A stretch of DNA of 64,000 nt, from the NCBI RefSeq assembly GCF_964275005.1, contig NC_092685.1, forward strand, positions 15,102,579 through 15,166,578. The letters are read 5' to 3'. Positions 11,032 to 24,000 of this stretch are shown here, in pieces. This DNA comes from Diadema setosum (Eukaryota; Echinodermata; Echinoidea; Diadematoida; Diadematidae). Below the pieces are notes generated by a model. That model did no database searches and was not told the origin of the DNA. It saw only the letters and a list, made by a program, of their open reading frames with translations. A program made the translations under genes and the position numbers. How positions within the stretch are numbered: position 1 is the first letter of the stretch; each line of letters begins with the position of its first letter.

Positions 11032-14000
11032 GGGAAATAAACGTGTATACTAGTATGTAGTTTTTCCTATATGTCTCTAAGTATCTACACATCTAAATAT
11101 GTAAATTTTATACATAATCCTTGTGTACATTTATACACATGTGCAAGGAATCGTTTGTATAATATCACGTTGTCTAGTAATTTTATCCTCTGTCAAGATC
11201 TGCTTGGCCATTTATTTCCCGTCAGAGAAAGGTTGCCTCTTTACTATATACGCAGAATCTTTCAAGTTATACTTAACTTTATTCTTGTCTTCGGCATGGA
11301 ACCCGGCTGTTCCCGGCCCGGCAACGCACTTTAAACGCATTAAAATGTCCCGTAGTGTATATGGTGCTGTTTACTGTGGTTTTTTTTTTTTTTAAATCTA
11401 TAGCTGCCATTTTGAGAATAAAGTGCATATTGTAAGTAACAATCAACGTATAATTCCATAAGTTTTTGGATTTGATTCATCATCACAGTGCTATCCAGCC
11501 CTATGATGACGTCTGGGTATGCGATACACATCGGGATGTCATGAAAGCTAACTGGATGTGAAATACACTCAGCAAAAAAACAAAGCAAAAAAGAAAGTAA
11601 ACACTTTTTCAAGTTTATATTTCTCATAGAATATTTGGTTAAAAGTTAATTTATTATTTACCGTATTCAAGATAATTTAATTGACTATCAGCCTGGTAGG
11701 TTAATAAAAAAAGAGACTTTATGCATGAGTAAACACCTTTGTTTTTCTCTTCCAAGGCACAAAAGTAAAAATGGCAAAAATGAACAAGTTGTTTTTTTCA
11801 TTCGTAACTGCACTTCTATATAACAATAAGAACAAAAGACAAAATTAACACAATTATAATGTTACATTAATTAAGATGCAAAAATAAACCTTTGATCTCT
11901 ATGAAATCTTTGAAGCCCAAAATATCAATTAAGTCCAAAAATAAGGGAGAAAAATGAAGAATCTTGTGTCAAAACCAAATTAAAATGAAATAAGAGAAGA
12001 AGCAACATAAAAAAATGGTAGAAATTTCAGTTTTCTTTTAAATTAGGAAAATTGTAAATAATGTTGTGGTACGGCGTACATAGGCCTTCTGCCTGTGGTA
12101 CATGTAGAGTTCTGTGTAGAAGGGTCATTTCTATAGATCCCGAAGTTTTTGTTTTGTTTTGTTTTGGTTTTTTTTTTGCTGAGTGTATGTTCCAAGTATT
12201 ATACCTCCACTCTTCTAAGAACTACAATGTATATGAACAGAAACAAAACAATGATTGCTTTAGTCTGTGATCTCCAAAAGGTCTCTTCCGAGAGCTCAAA
12301 GACGAAATTTTCCTGTATCGACCAGTCTAAATATCTGTTTCCTATCTTGGTATTATGATGAAGACACAGACATTATACCCATATTCCTGAAAGTTATTCG
12401 CAGAAGCAAAATTAAGGGCATGGGATCTTGGGTAAGGTTTCGTAAGTCTTTCGCTGAGGATAAGTTCTTAACGTTGTATGATAGATGAGGTACTATTTCA
12501 TTTCCGTTTTCTTGATAAGCATTACGTAACAACTCTGAAGTATACTCATTGTCCAGACTAACATCTTTACAAGTTGGAAACGGAAAACCAGAAGTTCGTT
12601 ATAGTCTCCTTATCCCTCAGGTTGTGGAGAAGGAGGTTGAGTATATGTGTTGCATAATAATCCGTTGGAATCATGTCCTTGAAATAGAAACCACGATCAT
12701 TAAGACCCTGAAAACAAAACTTGATGCGTGAAGATGAGGATCTGAATGATTTTCCCAGACTCTCAATTCTCTTTATCATAGAAAATAAAGATGTTGATTA
12801 TTTTGAGAACCTGCAAGATCGCTTTCGATATTACAAAGTAAACAATAGTGTTCGATGTATCAAGACACAAGAATCTTTTCAAAAGAAAAAAAAAAACATG
12901 ACTGCCTGAAAATATTGCATATATGTACAAAATCATTGTTAGAAAAATGATCATAATATGACATGTATTTCATCAGCACTTAATATAACGCGATGACGCA
13001 CGCGTCCCTGGAAGTTTATTTTATAATGCAAGTAGTATTTGAAGAGCTGTTATTAATAAACACTTGAAGAGTCATCAATATGTACCTCGCTTGGTAAGGA
13101 CTCTTTCTTGCGTATTCGATGCCCATCGTGTGACTCGTTGAAGTCTTATTCTGGACGTAGAGAAAAAAGTAATAAAATGTATTGTTATGAATAAATTTTC
13201 TGTCTGTTTGCCATTCGGTGTAAAGTATAGTCGATGTCATATTCTTTCAAATCCGTCCGTGGCAATGATCTGAATTTTGTTAAGAGCACGATACTTCACC
13301 GCAGTGATTGGCGATGGCGGAAGAACCTTGCTTTATTATTTACATCGCGAGGTGTATAATATTTGCCATCCACGCCTGGTATATTTGATTGCCATGGACA
13401 TGATAGAATATTAATAAACCAGAATAGAGATATAACGTTTTGTCATTGATATTTGTCATAAAAACAAACTCTCCTCTACGGGCAAACACGGAACGTGTTT
13501 TTGTATGCTTGGAGACTTGCAGATGTAGCTATAATCAAATGTATGTAAAGAAAAAAAAAAAAAGATTCTCCTTATACTGGAGAGGGGCGTTGCTTTATGG
13601 ATTATGCATTGAACAACAAAGCCGCAATATGAATATGACCGAAACCTGTCCTGATACAGTAATAGATCCTGTATATTCTCTGTATATTCTCTGTATATAC
13701 GCACAACGTTAAGACAATTATGGTACATTGAGGAATATGACATAAGATCTCATGCACACTACCATAAATGCATTCTGATGACACTCTCTGGCCTTTTTCT
13801 GTGAAGGTGCGTGTCTCAGTCTATAGAAGAACATTGCATCAAGTGTGGATATGCCTTTGCAGGCATGAGAAAGCCGTAAGTGACTCAAAACACCAGCCTG
13901 ACAATGCAAAATGAATGAAGCTGCTTTGCACATTCAGCGCATCAGGTCAAATGAATGAGAAATGACATCAACAAAGTCATAATATTGCGAAGAGTGATTC

Positions 14001-14157
14001 AATGCAAATTACTTTTGTTTATTTGCAGCTCCATCCGCTAAGATAAAACGGCCTTATATAATTGAATGTGCTATTACGTTTGCATCGGGCAGTTATCCTA
14101 AAGAATAAACAAACTTAATTAGGTGTGGCACAGTTAACGCACGCATTTACCCACACC

Positions 14158-14196
<39 letters not shown>

Positions 14197-16612
14197 TCAC
14201 ACACAATGCTCTATATGCATCATTATATATCTATTGCAATCTATCCGTTTCAAGCAATAGGGGCCTATTTCAGCGCGTTCAACTTCTTTTCTTTTCTATA
14301 ACGTATTTGGTTGCCTTTCCACTAGCATTCCCAGGGATTAGCCACATTATCGCACAGGATTTTTTTTTTTTTTAAACTAAGCTCGTTCCATTATCTTGGA
14401 AAGCGTCCCGCCATTTTATAAGGTAGTTTTCGAATGTTCTAGGAATACTTCATAATGGCAATACGTCAAGAAACCCACATTAATTTTGCATAAAATGTAG
14501 ACAATTAACAAAATGGCATCATTCTAAAGGCGAGTCATCCGTTTCCCTGATGTCTTGTTTGTCTCGTCAATGTCACAAACAGTCTGTTATTGGCACAAGT
14601 ACGTCACAAACAAAACACAAAGAAACATTTCAGGTATGGAGATTGAGTTGTACATCGCAATTTTCTGGGAAATGTTTAAAAAGTTACCCATTCATTTAAA
14701 GAAAAATGCCCAAAGTGAATCTGGTAAGAAGCGACTTTTTATTAATGTAAGAGTTCCTGTTGTGTTTTCTTTTAGCCTTTAAAAAAATTCTACCCCTGAG
14801 CTTCCTGAAGTTTCAGATCGTAAGGACAAACACTGTGTCCTGAAAAGAACAGATTCTATCACTAACGTCAACTTTCCGTCCCTCGCTTGAAACCTCTTTG
14901 ATCAGAGTAAATGCAAATACACATGTATCTCTCGAAGCTCTACATCCTGTCTTTGTTCTCAAAACAAACCAGTAAATGCAAATGTAAGAAGTCAAACAAA
15001 ATATAACCGACAATCTGCAAGGTTACGGGCTTGAAGCACTTACGCTGTGCACGGTAATGTAATCTAATATATCGAGAACTCTAAAAGAGCGTACATATTA
15101 GTAACATGTATAAAATAGATGTATGCATGTATTTGCACAAGAACGGCAGTAAGCCGTATACTTTGGTCAACAAATTGATTGTTATTGACCACATTTCCAA
15201 AGCGTCCTAGTTCTTCACCTGAGTCTGGTACTGACTCTTTCAGAAACTGTGTAATCTTATCAAACAGGCGCTATTGTGATGACGTGGGCTGTGCCGGTGA
15301 CTGGTGCATAATTCGTGTGATGTTCTTGGGAAAAAAAATGAATACATTTACGGCGTGTTGTAGTCATAGTCACATAAGGGCCTAGGGGAAATATGTATGG
15401 ATTACGCTGCTATTTATACGAGAACCTTTTACAATAGCAATTATCTTACATATGCCGCGTTATAAATCACTTGAAATTGGTAATGCTCTTTCAAATAAAT
15501 GATTGGATACTTATTACGTAAATTGTATAACGAACAAAATTCTCAGAAATAACGTTTACCGTCACCACTTCATTTTTCCTTTTTAAACACATATAATAAT
15601 TCAATGTATTTGAAGTCTAAGCTGATGAAAAACTGCCTATTCGACTGTGTAAGACCTTCCAAATAATTACATTTAAGGTCTTATGTCATGTTCCAATTTT
15701 CATCAAGCACCAACGATCAACGAACAAAAAAAACTATCTGATCATTTCTTCTGAATTACCTTGGATCAAGTTTCAGGAAAACATGACGAAATAAGTGTTT
15801 GGCTATAATAAACACAAAATCACTTAAGAAACGGATTTAAAACATACGTTTCTCGTAAGTTGGATCGAGTTTGACTGAGAAGACCTAAGCAGCTCACCTC
15901 TTTTAAAAAGAGTACTCAATTCACAAGAAGTAGTGAAATCGTACCCAACTCAAAACCTATGAAATCAAAATTAAACCAAGCCATTGAAATCAAGATGAAA
16001 TCTATTGTTGATTTATACTAGAACGCATCTTTATTCACAAGCATATCTGAAAAACCAGAGTTGAAGTTAAAAAAGTTAAAATTTGCAAGAATCTTCAAGA
16101 TTGGATGAGGTATACTGAACCACAAGAAGATGAAGACGAAGAAGACAAAGAAAAAGAAGCAGACGAGGTAGAAGAAGAAGGTAACAAAAAACTGAATGCT
16201 CTCTCATGGAATATCTTTTTTGTAGTTCAAGGTGACGTTTAGGGAACAAACCTTCAGAAAACATCCACTTACGATGACACAAAAAGATTGAGTGTATGTG
16301 TGTTGCAGCCATGCAAGGTTGACAGGCTCCGAATAAAAGCGTACGATTCCGAAGTAATAAGATGTGTGTGCACAAAGATGTGCAAAGCCTGGAGAGGGGC
16401 GTAGATGACCACCGGGAAAAAAAGTAAATAATTCAGATCATTATAGCTGCTCGCCCACTCAGTGTTCGGACACACCAGTATTTTCCTGATACATCTTAAG
16501 ACGGGGAATCTTTCCTGTGATTCCCAAGACTGAGTGACGTTATGTACAGGACGAGTGGAGGCGGGCAACCCACGAAAGCATGTCTAAGGATCTATAGGTC
16601 AATGTGTTAACA

Positions 16613-16673
16613 ATGGCCAACCATAAAATTGGCCCATTACTCATGATCACGAAAGTTTACTTGTTGTCATTCG
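16613..16673 (+). CDS. Gene 2 exon 1: signal peptide (proposed start)
   Basis: ATG at 16613 has a near-ideal context (A at -3, G at +4). It opens [20 protein letters not shown] and the exon ends in phase 1 at a strong GTAAGT donor. The spliced continuation at 20310 adds [13 protein letters not shown], giving a typical short basic start and a hydrophobic core of about 17 residues. The phase matches the SRCR exon exactly. A non-coding 5' exon further upstream cannot be excluded. Confidence 0.6.
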
Positions 16674-18000
16674 GTAAGTGCGCTTTGATTACAAGAGTTT
16701 GCTCAAATATTGAAGAATCTTTACATGAGCCTTCTTCATTATTTTTTTTTTCTCATCGTTTTTTTTTATACCATGTATTGAAATGACCTTTCATGCAATG
16801 TATTGTTTTTTTTTTTCTCCCTGCCATTTAAATACCTGTTATTGACAAACAAGAGAGGAGCTTTAGATGATCATTACGCTTCTTGCTGCTGTACTAATTT
16901 TGTTTTTATATGATTTATCATGTCTGCAGAAACGAGGGAGTTATTGTCTCAGAAAATTCTCTCAAAATGTTCATGGCAGCAGTTTGATTGTTAAAGATGG
17001 CTTTTTATGCGGTAAACATCAAATCTCTAATGCCATGTATGATTGAGTCAACTTGTAAAAAATTCAAGATAAATCAAACTCGCAAAAATTAAAAACAAAA
17101 CGTAAAGGTAGACAAACTCTCCGTCGTGAATCATTAGCAATGTTCACATAGGAATAATTTACTTCTTTATTAAATTTTCCTTCATGAGGGGGTTATGACG
17201 ATGGGATTACGTGATAAGAGTTAGTTAAAGGTCCTGTTTACCTTTGGGAGCAGTGATTTAGAAAATTTTCAAGATATCACTTTTGATGCATATATGTAGG
17301 TCAGTTGTATCACAAAACATCCTACCATGTAACATTTTTGCAATAAAGCCTAAAATACAAGGAAATATTACTATTTTTCTCATTAAACCGTAACTGTAGA
17401 CTGTTTAGTCTGGAAACATTTTCATTATATCTATTGTTCACATTTTGTATATCTAAAAGTACTTAACATCGATTATATCGGTTGAAAATTTTACATTGGT
17501 TGTTTCTATCCCTAACTCACATTTTAGAACTATTTTGAAGCACTAATGCTGGGTTTTTGTTTCATCTGCAAATGGTAGATTATCCCTTTAAGGTTCCAAA
17601 CGGTAACATGGATACTGCTTTGTTTTGACATGAAGTTGACATGCAGGTAATTACAGCTCAGATACGACAATTTTGATCACAGTGATATGGCTCTGTAGTC
17701 AGATGAAAGGAAGATAGAAGAAAATTTGGTTCGAAACCCCTCATTAAGAACAAATATCTCGACAAATAGCGCCGTCATAAGCGGTACATGACCATGACGG
17801 TTGGCCTAAAAACAAATCAAATGAAAAATGTTCTACTAGTAGAGAGCAAACATAATCATAATAGTCTTTGAGCTAGAGAGAGAGAGAGAGAGAGAGAGAA
17901 AGTTAGTCTGTAGAGTGTCTCTGCGAGTTGTTGTATGTCTGTGTGTTTGTGGGGAATGTGGGGTAATTATGGCTATATGTTCAGGCTTCAAGATTTATGA

Positions 18001-18050
<50 letters not shown>

Positions 18051-21000
18051 AGGATGAGATTACAATATATACTAAGAACGCTTTTCTTCTAGAGTGCCTT
18101 CAAATAATAGAATATAAAAGTGCCATAGCAGCATTCTCTCGTCATTCTAAATATCTTTACCAAAGATTATATGAGGTTTTTCTAAATTGTCACTTGAGAT
18201 GTGGGCTATTTTGAGGGAATATTTGAAATAAAATGTGTCAAAGCAGAATGGTCGAGGGAAGTATAGTTTGCAGAAACTGCAGTAAATTCAGTATCAACTG
18301 CATTAGCTCAAAAGGCATTTTTCGGATACAAAACAATAATATAGTTTATGACTCGGCAATAACACGTATTTAAGAATAGGAGACCACTAAATGGTACGGT
18401 CTATTCCAAGGGTGCATTAAAATCGTCTAACAATCAACATCTTTTGCATGACGCATTTAATGGTTATTAATATTAGTGAGAATTTGGATTCAAAGATAAC
18501 GCACGGAGGTCGAGGTGAAACCAGAGTACAACAAAGTGGGTCGTTAGTGACTACACATTATTTTCCATTTTGTGTTTATGCTTAAAAAAAAAACACGCTC
18601 TGAGAAATAAGCTAAGGCAATACCTTTCTCTTTGGAATCTCATTTAAAGTGTGTTCACTTCCAACCGAAATACGACATTTTGCAATTATCTACAACTTTA
18701 AAGCCGGAAGAGAGTATTAAATCCTGTGGGATAAGGTAAAGGGCTATCACGTCATCTTGCACATGTCCATGATAAATTATTCTTGTTAGAAATTTATGCA
18801 AAAAAAAAAACCAAAACACACACACACTTTATCATAGGTCACTGATACAATCATGTAAACACCAACGTTTTGAAGACATCCCAGGAAAATATTCCCCGCC
18901 TAAATTCTGATGAACGTAACCCCAAAGGTCGCATCTCTCCGCCGATACAAACTCTGGTTGTCACCATCGGCCACTTCTCAGTTTAGAAGGAATTTCTGAG
19001 CCCGATGTCCAAGATACAAACTTGCGCATTTGAGCCTTACCTTATGATTTCTCGGAAACAACCACCTGCTCGTATCTCAGTTTGAATGGCTGTAAACTCA
19101 TTCTGGCCCACAGTGCGACATGGGTCTTACTGTTGACCATAGAATGATGTCAAAAGTTTAATAATCAGTTTAATGGAAGAAACATGCCATTAAACGCAGA
19201 GTGGTGAAGATGTACTATGACTGATTTTCAATCAATTGTCCCCTCCCCGTTAGAAAAAAAAAATTAATTGCAGCTGCTGGTAATACATTTAAACAAACAT
19301 GTCGGGGGAAAAAAGTTCCAATGGTTGTGAACTCATTCCGGCCCACAGTACGAGAGGTGAAGATGTGCCATGGTTGATGTTCTATCAATTGTCTCCTCCC
19401 CGTAAAAAAAGTATAAATACTCTTTGTATGATTGCAGCTGCTGATATCTATTTAAACCACCATATAGAGAAAAAAAAAAACCCGATAAAATTCGAACCTG
19501 TCATCTACTGGTTTCTTTGCCGCGACACTACCACCATGCTGTCCCTGGTCGGTTGCAGTGACACGATGAACTTGAATCCAACACCCAGGCTCTGAAATTC
19601 CAACATTCTGAAATGTACAATACAAGGCTTTCTGAGTGCAAAAATTGGAAATTGTTAATGTAGAGGGGTGAGGATGTGCTTTGACTGATTTCTGTATTCA
19701 ATTCGCGCAATCTTTGGACCTACAAATGGAATTGTAAGATTGTAACCGGTGATCTACTTTTTGACAAACATGTCGAGGAAAGAAACAACAACCCGGAAAG
19801 CAGTAGATGACAGGAACTTTAATCCTATACTGGGTTTTTTCTAAATGTTTATTAAAATGTAGATAAGCAATTGCAATTTTACATATTAATTTGTCCAGTG
19901 GGTGATAAAGGAAAAATCAGCAATCATCAGGATCACTTAATCTTTGATTTATATCAAGTATCTATGTATACCAATGCATTTACATTTGTGAAAATTGTAA
20001 TTTTTATTCTAATTATGGTGTGAAATACAATGCTGTCTTTGAAATATTTTGTACAAACGTGTAACAAACTCAATAACAATATTTCTCGAAAATTTGAAAA
20101 TGCTCAACCGTCGTCATATTTCAATACAAAGTATATCAACTTTACATCTGCGGAAAGCCATAGAGAAAGTAGCCGGTACAGCCCTCGACTCGTTAATGAG
20201 GGTGAATTATTGAATATATCTGACACGATAAAAGAATGGCTCTTCTCAGAAAGTTCTTCATTGTTTATTATGTTCTTTTTTTAATCTCATTTTTTGTAAA
20301 ATATTTCAGCGTTGTTAGCGAACGGTTTGCTACCAATAAGGGACAACGAGGCATCCATTTCTAAGCCCGACATTCGATTGGTGAACGGAAACACGCCCTT
20401 TGAAGGTCGTGTGGAGCTCTTCCAAGATGGACAGTGGGCGACCGTGTGCGATGACTTCTGGGGGCTGGACGATGGCAGAGTCGTCTGCCGAATGCTGGGC
20501 TTCCCGGATGTCACAGACGTGTTTTTGTCAGCGTATTTTGGCCAAGGATCCGGGGAGATCGTTCTTGATGATGTCGACTGCCTCGGAAATGAAGAGCACA
20601 TAATACATGACTGCGACCACGAACCGATATTCAAACACAATTGTTGGCACTCAGAAGATGCCGGTGTACGATGCTCACCAGGCAAGCATTTCCTTTTCAT
20701 GTAATGTATTCTTTATGTAATTTTTGTGTGTGACACTTAATATACTTTAGTGGCTGTTGGAATGTGCCTGAACTCAGTTTCCCCCGTCTTTAGTGACAAA
20801 ATTAAAGGATAGACATACCAGTCGCTTACAGTCATTGGCGCTCAAATTAAAAACTACGCCGGTCTCCCCTAATTCTTCTAGTCACCATCGGAGGCATCTT
20901 ATGAGAAGATGCGATGCCATTAGAGCCCATCGTGGAGAGTCGAATGAAAATTTAATCGATATGTATATGTGTAGGAGAATCTTTTTTTTTTCCTTCTTTT

Positions 21001-24000
21001 TTTTTTTGCCCTGTCTGTGCTAAGTTAAAATTTCCTTCTCGCAGACATTCTCAAATTTAGGGTTTGGATTTTTTTTTTTTTGTGTGTGTGTATGAGTCTC
21101 TTTGTTTGGGCAGAAAATGGAGTATGAATTTTCATCTACAGCAGTATAAATCACTATTTCATTTTACCCTATAAAAGCTAATTTAAGGAATTCTGTTTAC
21201 TATGGTCGGTGCCTGCTTGGCAGATGGTCGGCAAACTATTTTCAATTGGACGACAGCTGACTGGCAACCGGAAGGTCTTCTTGTAAAGGCCAGTTATCGC
21301 TGAATCATACCCTAAAGGGTCGGTTTCCAATGTGCGATCGGTTACCTGCCTTGCTTGGTTGGCAAAAGGATTTCGATGCAGAGTCGAAACCCGGGGTCAA
21401 AACCCGGGGTCAAAACCCGGGGTCGAAACTCGGGGTCAAAACCCGGGGCCGAAACCCTCTATGCTATATAAGCAAAACTTGTGGCTTGTCGGCTGCCGAA
21501 CAGTGAACAACTGTGCCAACTTCAGAAAGCCTCTTTCGCAACATTTGACTACTAACTACCAGCAGTAGTTTCAGAGGGTGTGGAACGATCGGATCAAGTG
21601 TGACCGGGGCCTTAGCATAAGATTAACGAATCAGTTCGCAGACCAAACTCTGAAACTCTGCCAGCAAGAATCAAAATTAAGAAGTCAGCAACAACCAATT
21701 GATTTAAATTTTCAGATCATAACACTTTTTGGGGGGAAGAAATTTTGTAGATGTGAATTTTAATCTACTGTTTTGTCATATCATGTCTTCTGCATCTATA
21801 GTCACCAATAAACCCGAGTATGTTCGTCTCAACGGGCTGAGGAACCTACGACAGGTAATGTCAAATGGTCGTGTAGAAGTGAACTTCAATGGAACGTGGG
21901 GAACAATCTGTGACGATGGGTGGGATGCGAAGGCGGCGAACGTCACGTGTCGCCAGCTTGGTTACGACGGCGCCCTCATCGCTACGGTCAGGTCGAAGTA
22001 CACCGGGTATTGCGAATCGGACACTCCTCCCGTGATCATGGACGATGTCGTCTGTGAGGGGACGGAACTCGACATCCGGAATTGCAGCTATCTCCCGCAG
22101 TCAGACAGTAATTGCAGGAATAACACGGAAAATGCCGGCGTGTCGTGCTTACCAGGTTGGCAACAGATTCCTTGCAATAAGCCAGTTCGGAGATAGCTCA
22201 TGTGCTCACGGGTACAAATGACCTTTCTTTTTTTCCTCATTTGGTTAGCCACTTCACTTGATTTAAAGCGCATAATACATCAGCTTGCCCAACTAGCAAT
22301 TCATGGAATTCGTATTCAAACAAAGAATGGACCTGCATCGACCAGGTGACCAGAATGGTTCATCAGTCAACACTCGGGGAAGCATCAATTTCATTGTTTT
22401 GTATTAAATGCGTTAACAAACTTTTTCTTTTAACATTGCCAAACACCAGGCTTGCTGTCAGGTTGATGTACTGGCAAGCACCGTCTAAAAAAGGATAAAA
22501 TGAATAATTACAACATCACAGATGCTTATCTCATTGAATATAAAAAACGACCTGTCTCTCAGTACAAATGACCTTTTTCTGCTCATGCGCAAACTGGAAC
22601 CCCGAACTGGCTTATTTGCAGGGTTTTTAAAGCAATCAACATGACCGATTGATGACAGCATACCTACAATCTCTTATCAACAATAGGCAAAAGTATGTAT
22701 AGCATTCATCATTAAAAAAAAGGGGGCAGAAGGATGAAACTTACAGCAGTTTCACACGGGTGTTACTTTGTTGTTGCCTAGATTGTTGTTTACACACTGT
22801 TGTAACACGTTTCAAGTATGTGAATAAAATAGAACCGAAAATGCCACTGAAGTATAATTCCTTTTTTTTTTCTTTGTGTGTTATGAATAGACGTGCGACT
22901 TCAAGGCATTAATGACTCAAACAGTGGTTTGGTTGAAGTCTTTTACAACGGATCCTGGGGCACTCTCTGCTTATATAATCAGGACATCGACCTGGGTGCA
23001 ACCGTATGTCGAATCTTAAATTTCCAGGGTTTTTCAGCATTTACCAAAATTGGTGAAGAGAAGATGAACCATGCGTTTTCACCCATTGACTTTTATTGCC
23101 GAGGTGGTGAAACTTCACTCTCCGATTGCCCGTTCTGCTCACTTTCGCAAGCTAAATATGAGGACAGAAATTGTTCCGTGGACGGAACAATCATTGGTAT
23201 CGAGTGCGCTTTAGGTACGTAAGTGTTTTCAGAAATCGTAATCAGAAATATATCGCCGTTTCTGACTTGATAAGGTGATCGCAGGACCACGTATAGAGGA
23301 ATAATAACGCTCGAAACACTGTAGATCTCGTTCGGGAATTGACAGGTGTTAAGTCTTTCCATCAAAATCCACAAATCATCACTGATGCTCACTTGTTGAT
23401 AGCAAAATGTCCAAGAACACTTTGGCGTGTTCACGCTTAATGACTGATTTGATTATAGGGCAGAACATACCATCTCTACGCTTCATCTGATTCCATAAAA
23501 GGTTAAAAACGCACAATCTTCAAATAATGAAAATGATCTATATGTATACTGAAAATGACACTTGAATTAATCTACTGCTTGGGATTAAGACTTCTGTTCC
23601 AGAACACACTCACAAAAAAAAAATGTCAAAATCGTAGTCCTAGGTTTTCTGGCTATGCTGCGTGATACATTGTTTTCATTGAAAATGTGCAGATAGCTCT
23701 GACCGCTGTGGTCATTACTACTTCATCTTAACTCAGATGTCCATTGTACCGCCTAAAATGGTGTGATATTACAGTATCGTCTTCTATGAAGGTCTATCAC
23801 ATGCCATCTTCTTCGCTGGAGGCATAATGCAATCTTTTCTACTTCAGAAAGAATGATCTTAATATCAATATCAATATCAATGTCAATGTCAATGTCAATA
23901 TCAATATCAATGTCAATGTCAATATCAATATCAATATCAATATCAATGTCAATATCAATATATCAATATGATTCTGTGAAAAGAACTGGTTTGATATTAA

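Larger units (their letters stand above)
9282..16612. other. Intergenic region between the two receptor genes
   Basis: About 7.3 kb without a convincing gene. The open frames are short and show no recognisable domain, and none has matching splice sites. It contains two MITE-like inverted-repeat elements (9346-9873 and 10482-11031), a CA microsatellite and several homopolymer runs. The promoter of gene 2 must lie in its right part, but no clear TATA box or other core element is visible. Confidence 0.6.

Noticed and set aside
12061-12490. Small overlapping frames as an intergenic gene
   Set aside because: They are short and AT-rich with no domain, no splice logic and no nearby poly(A) logic.
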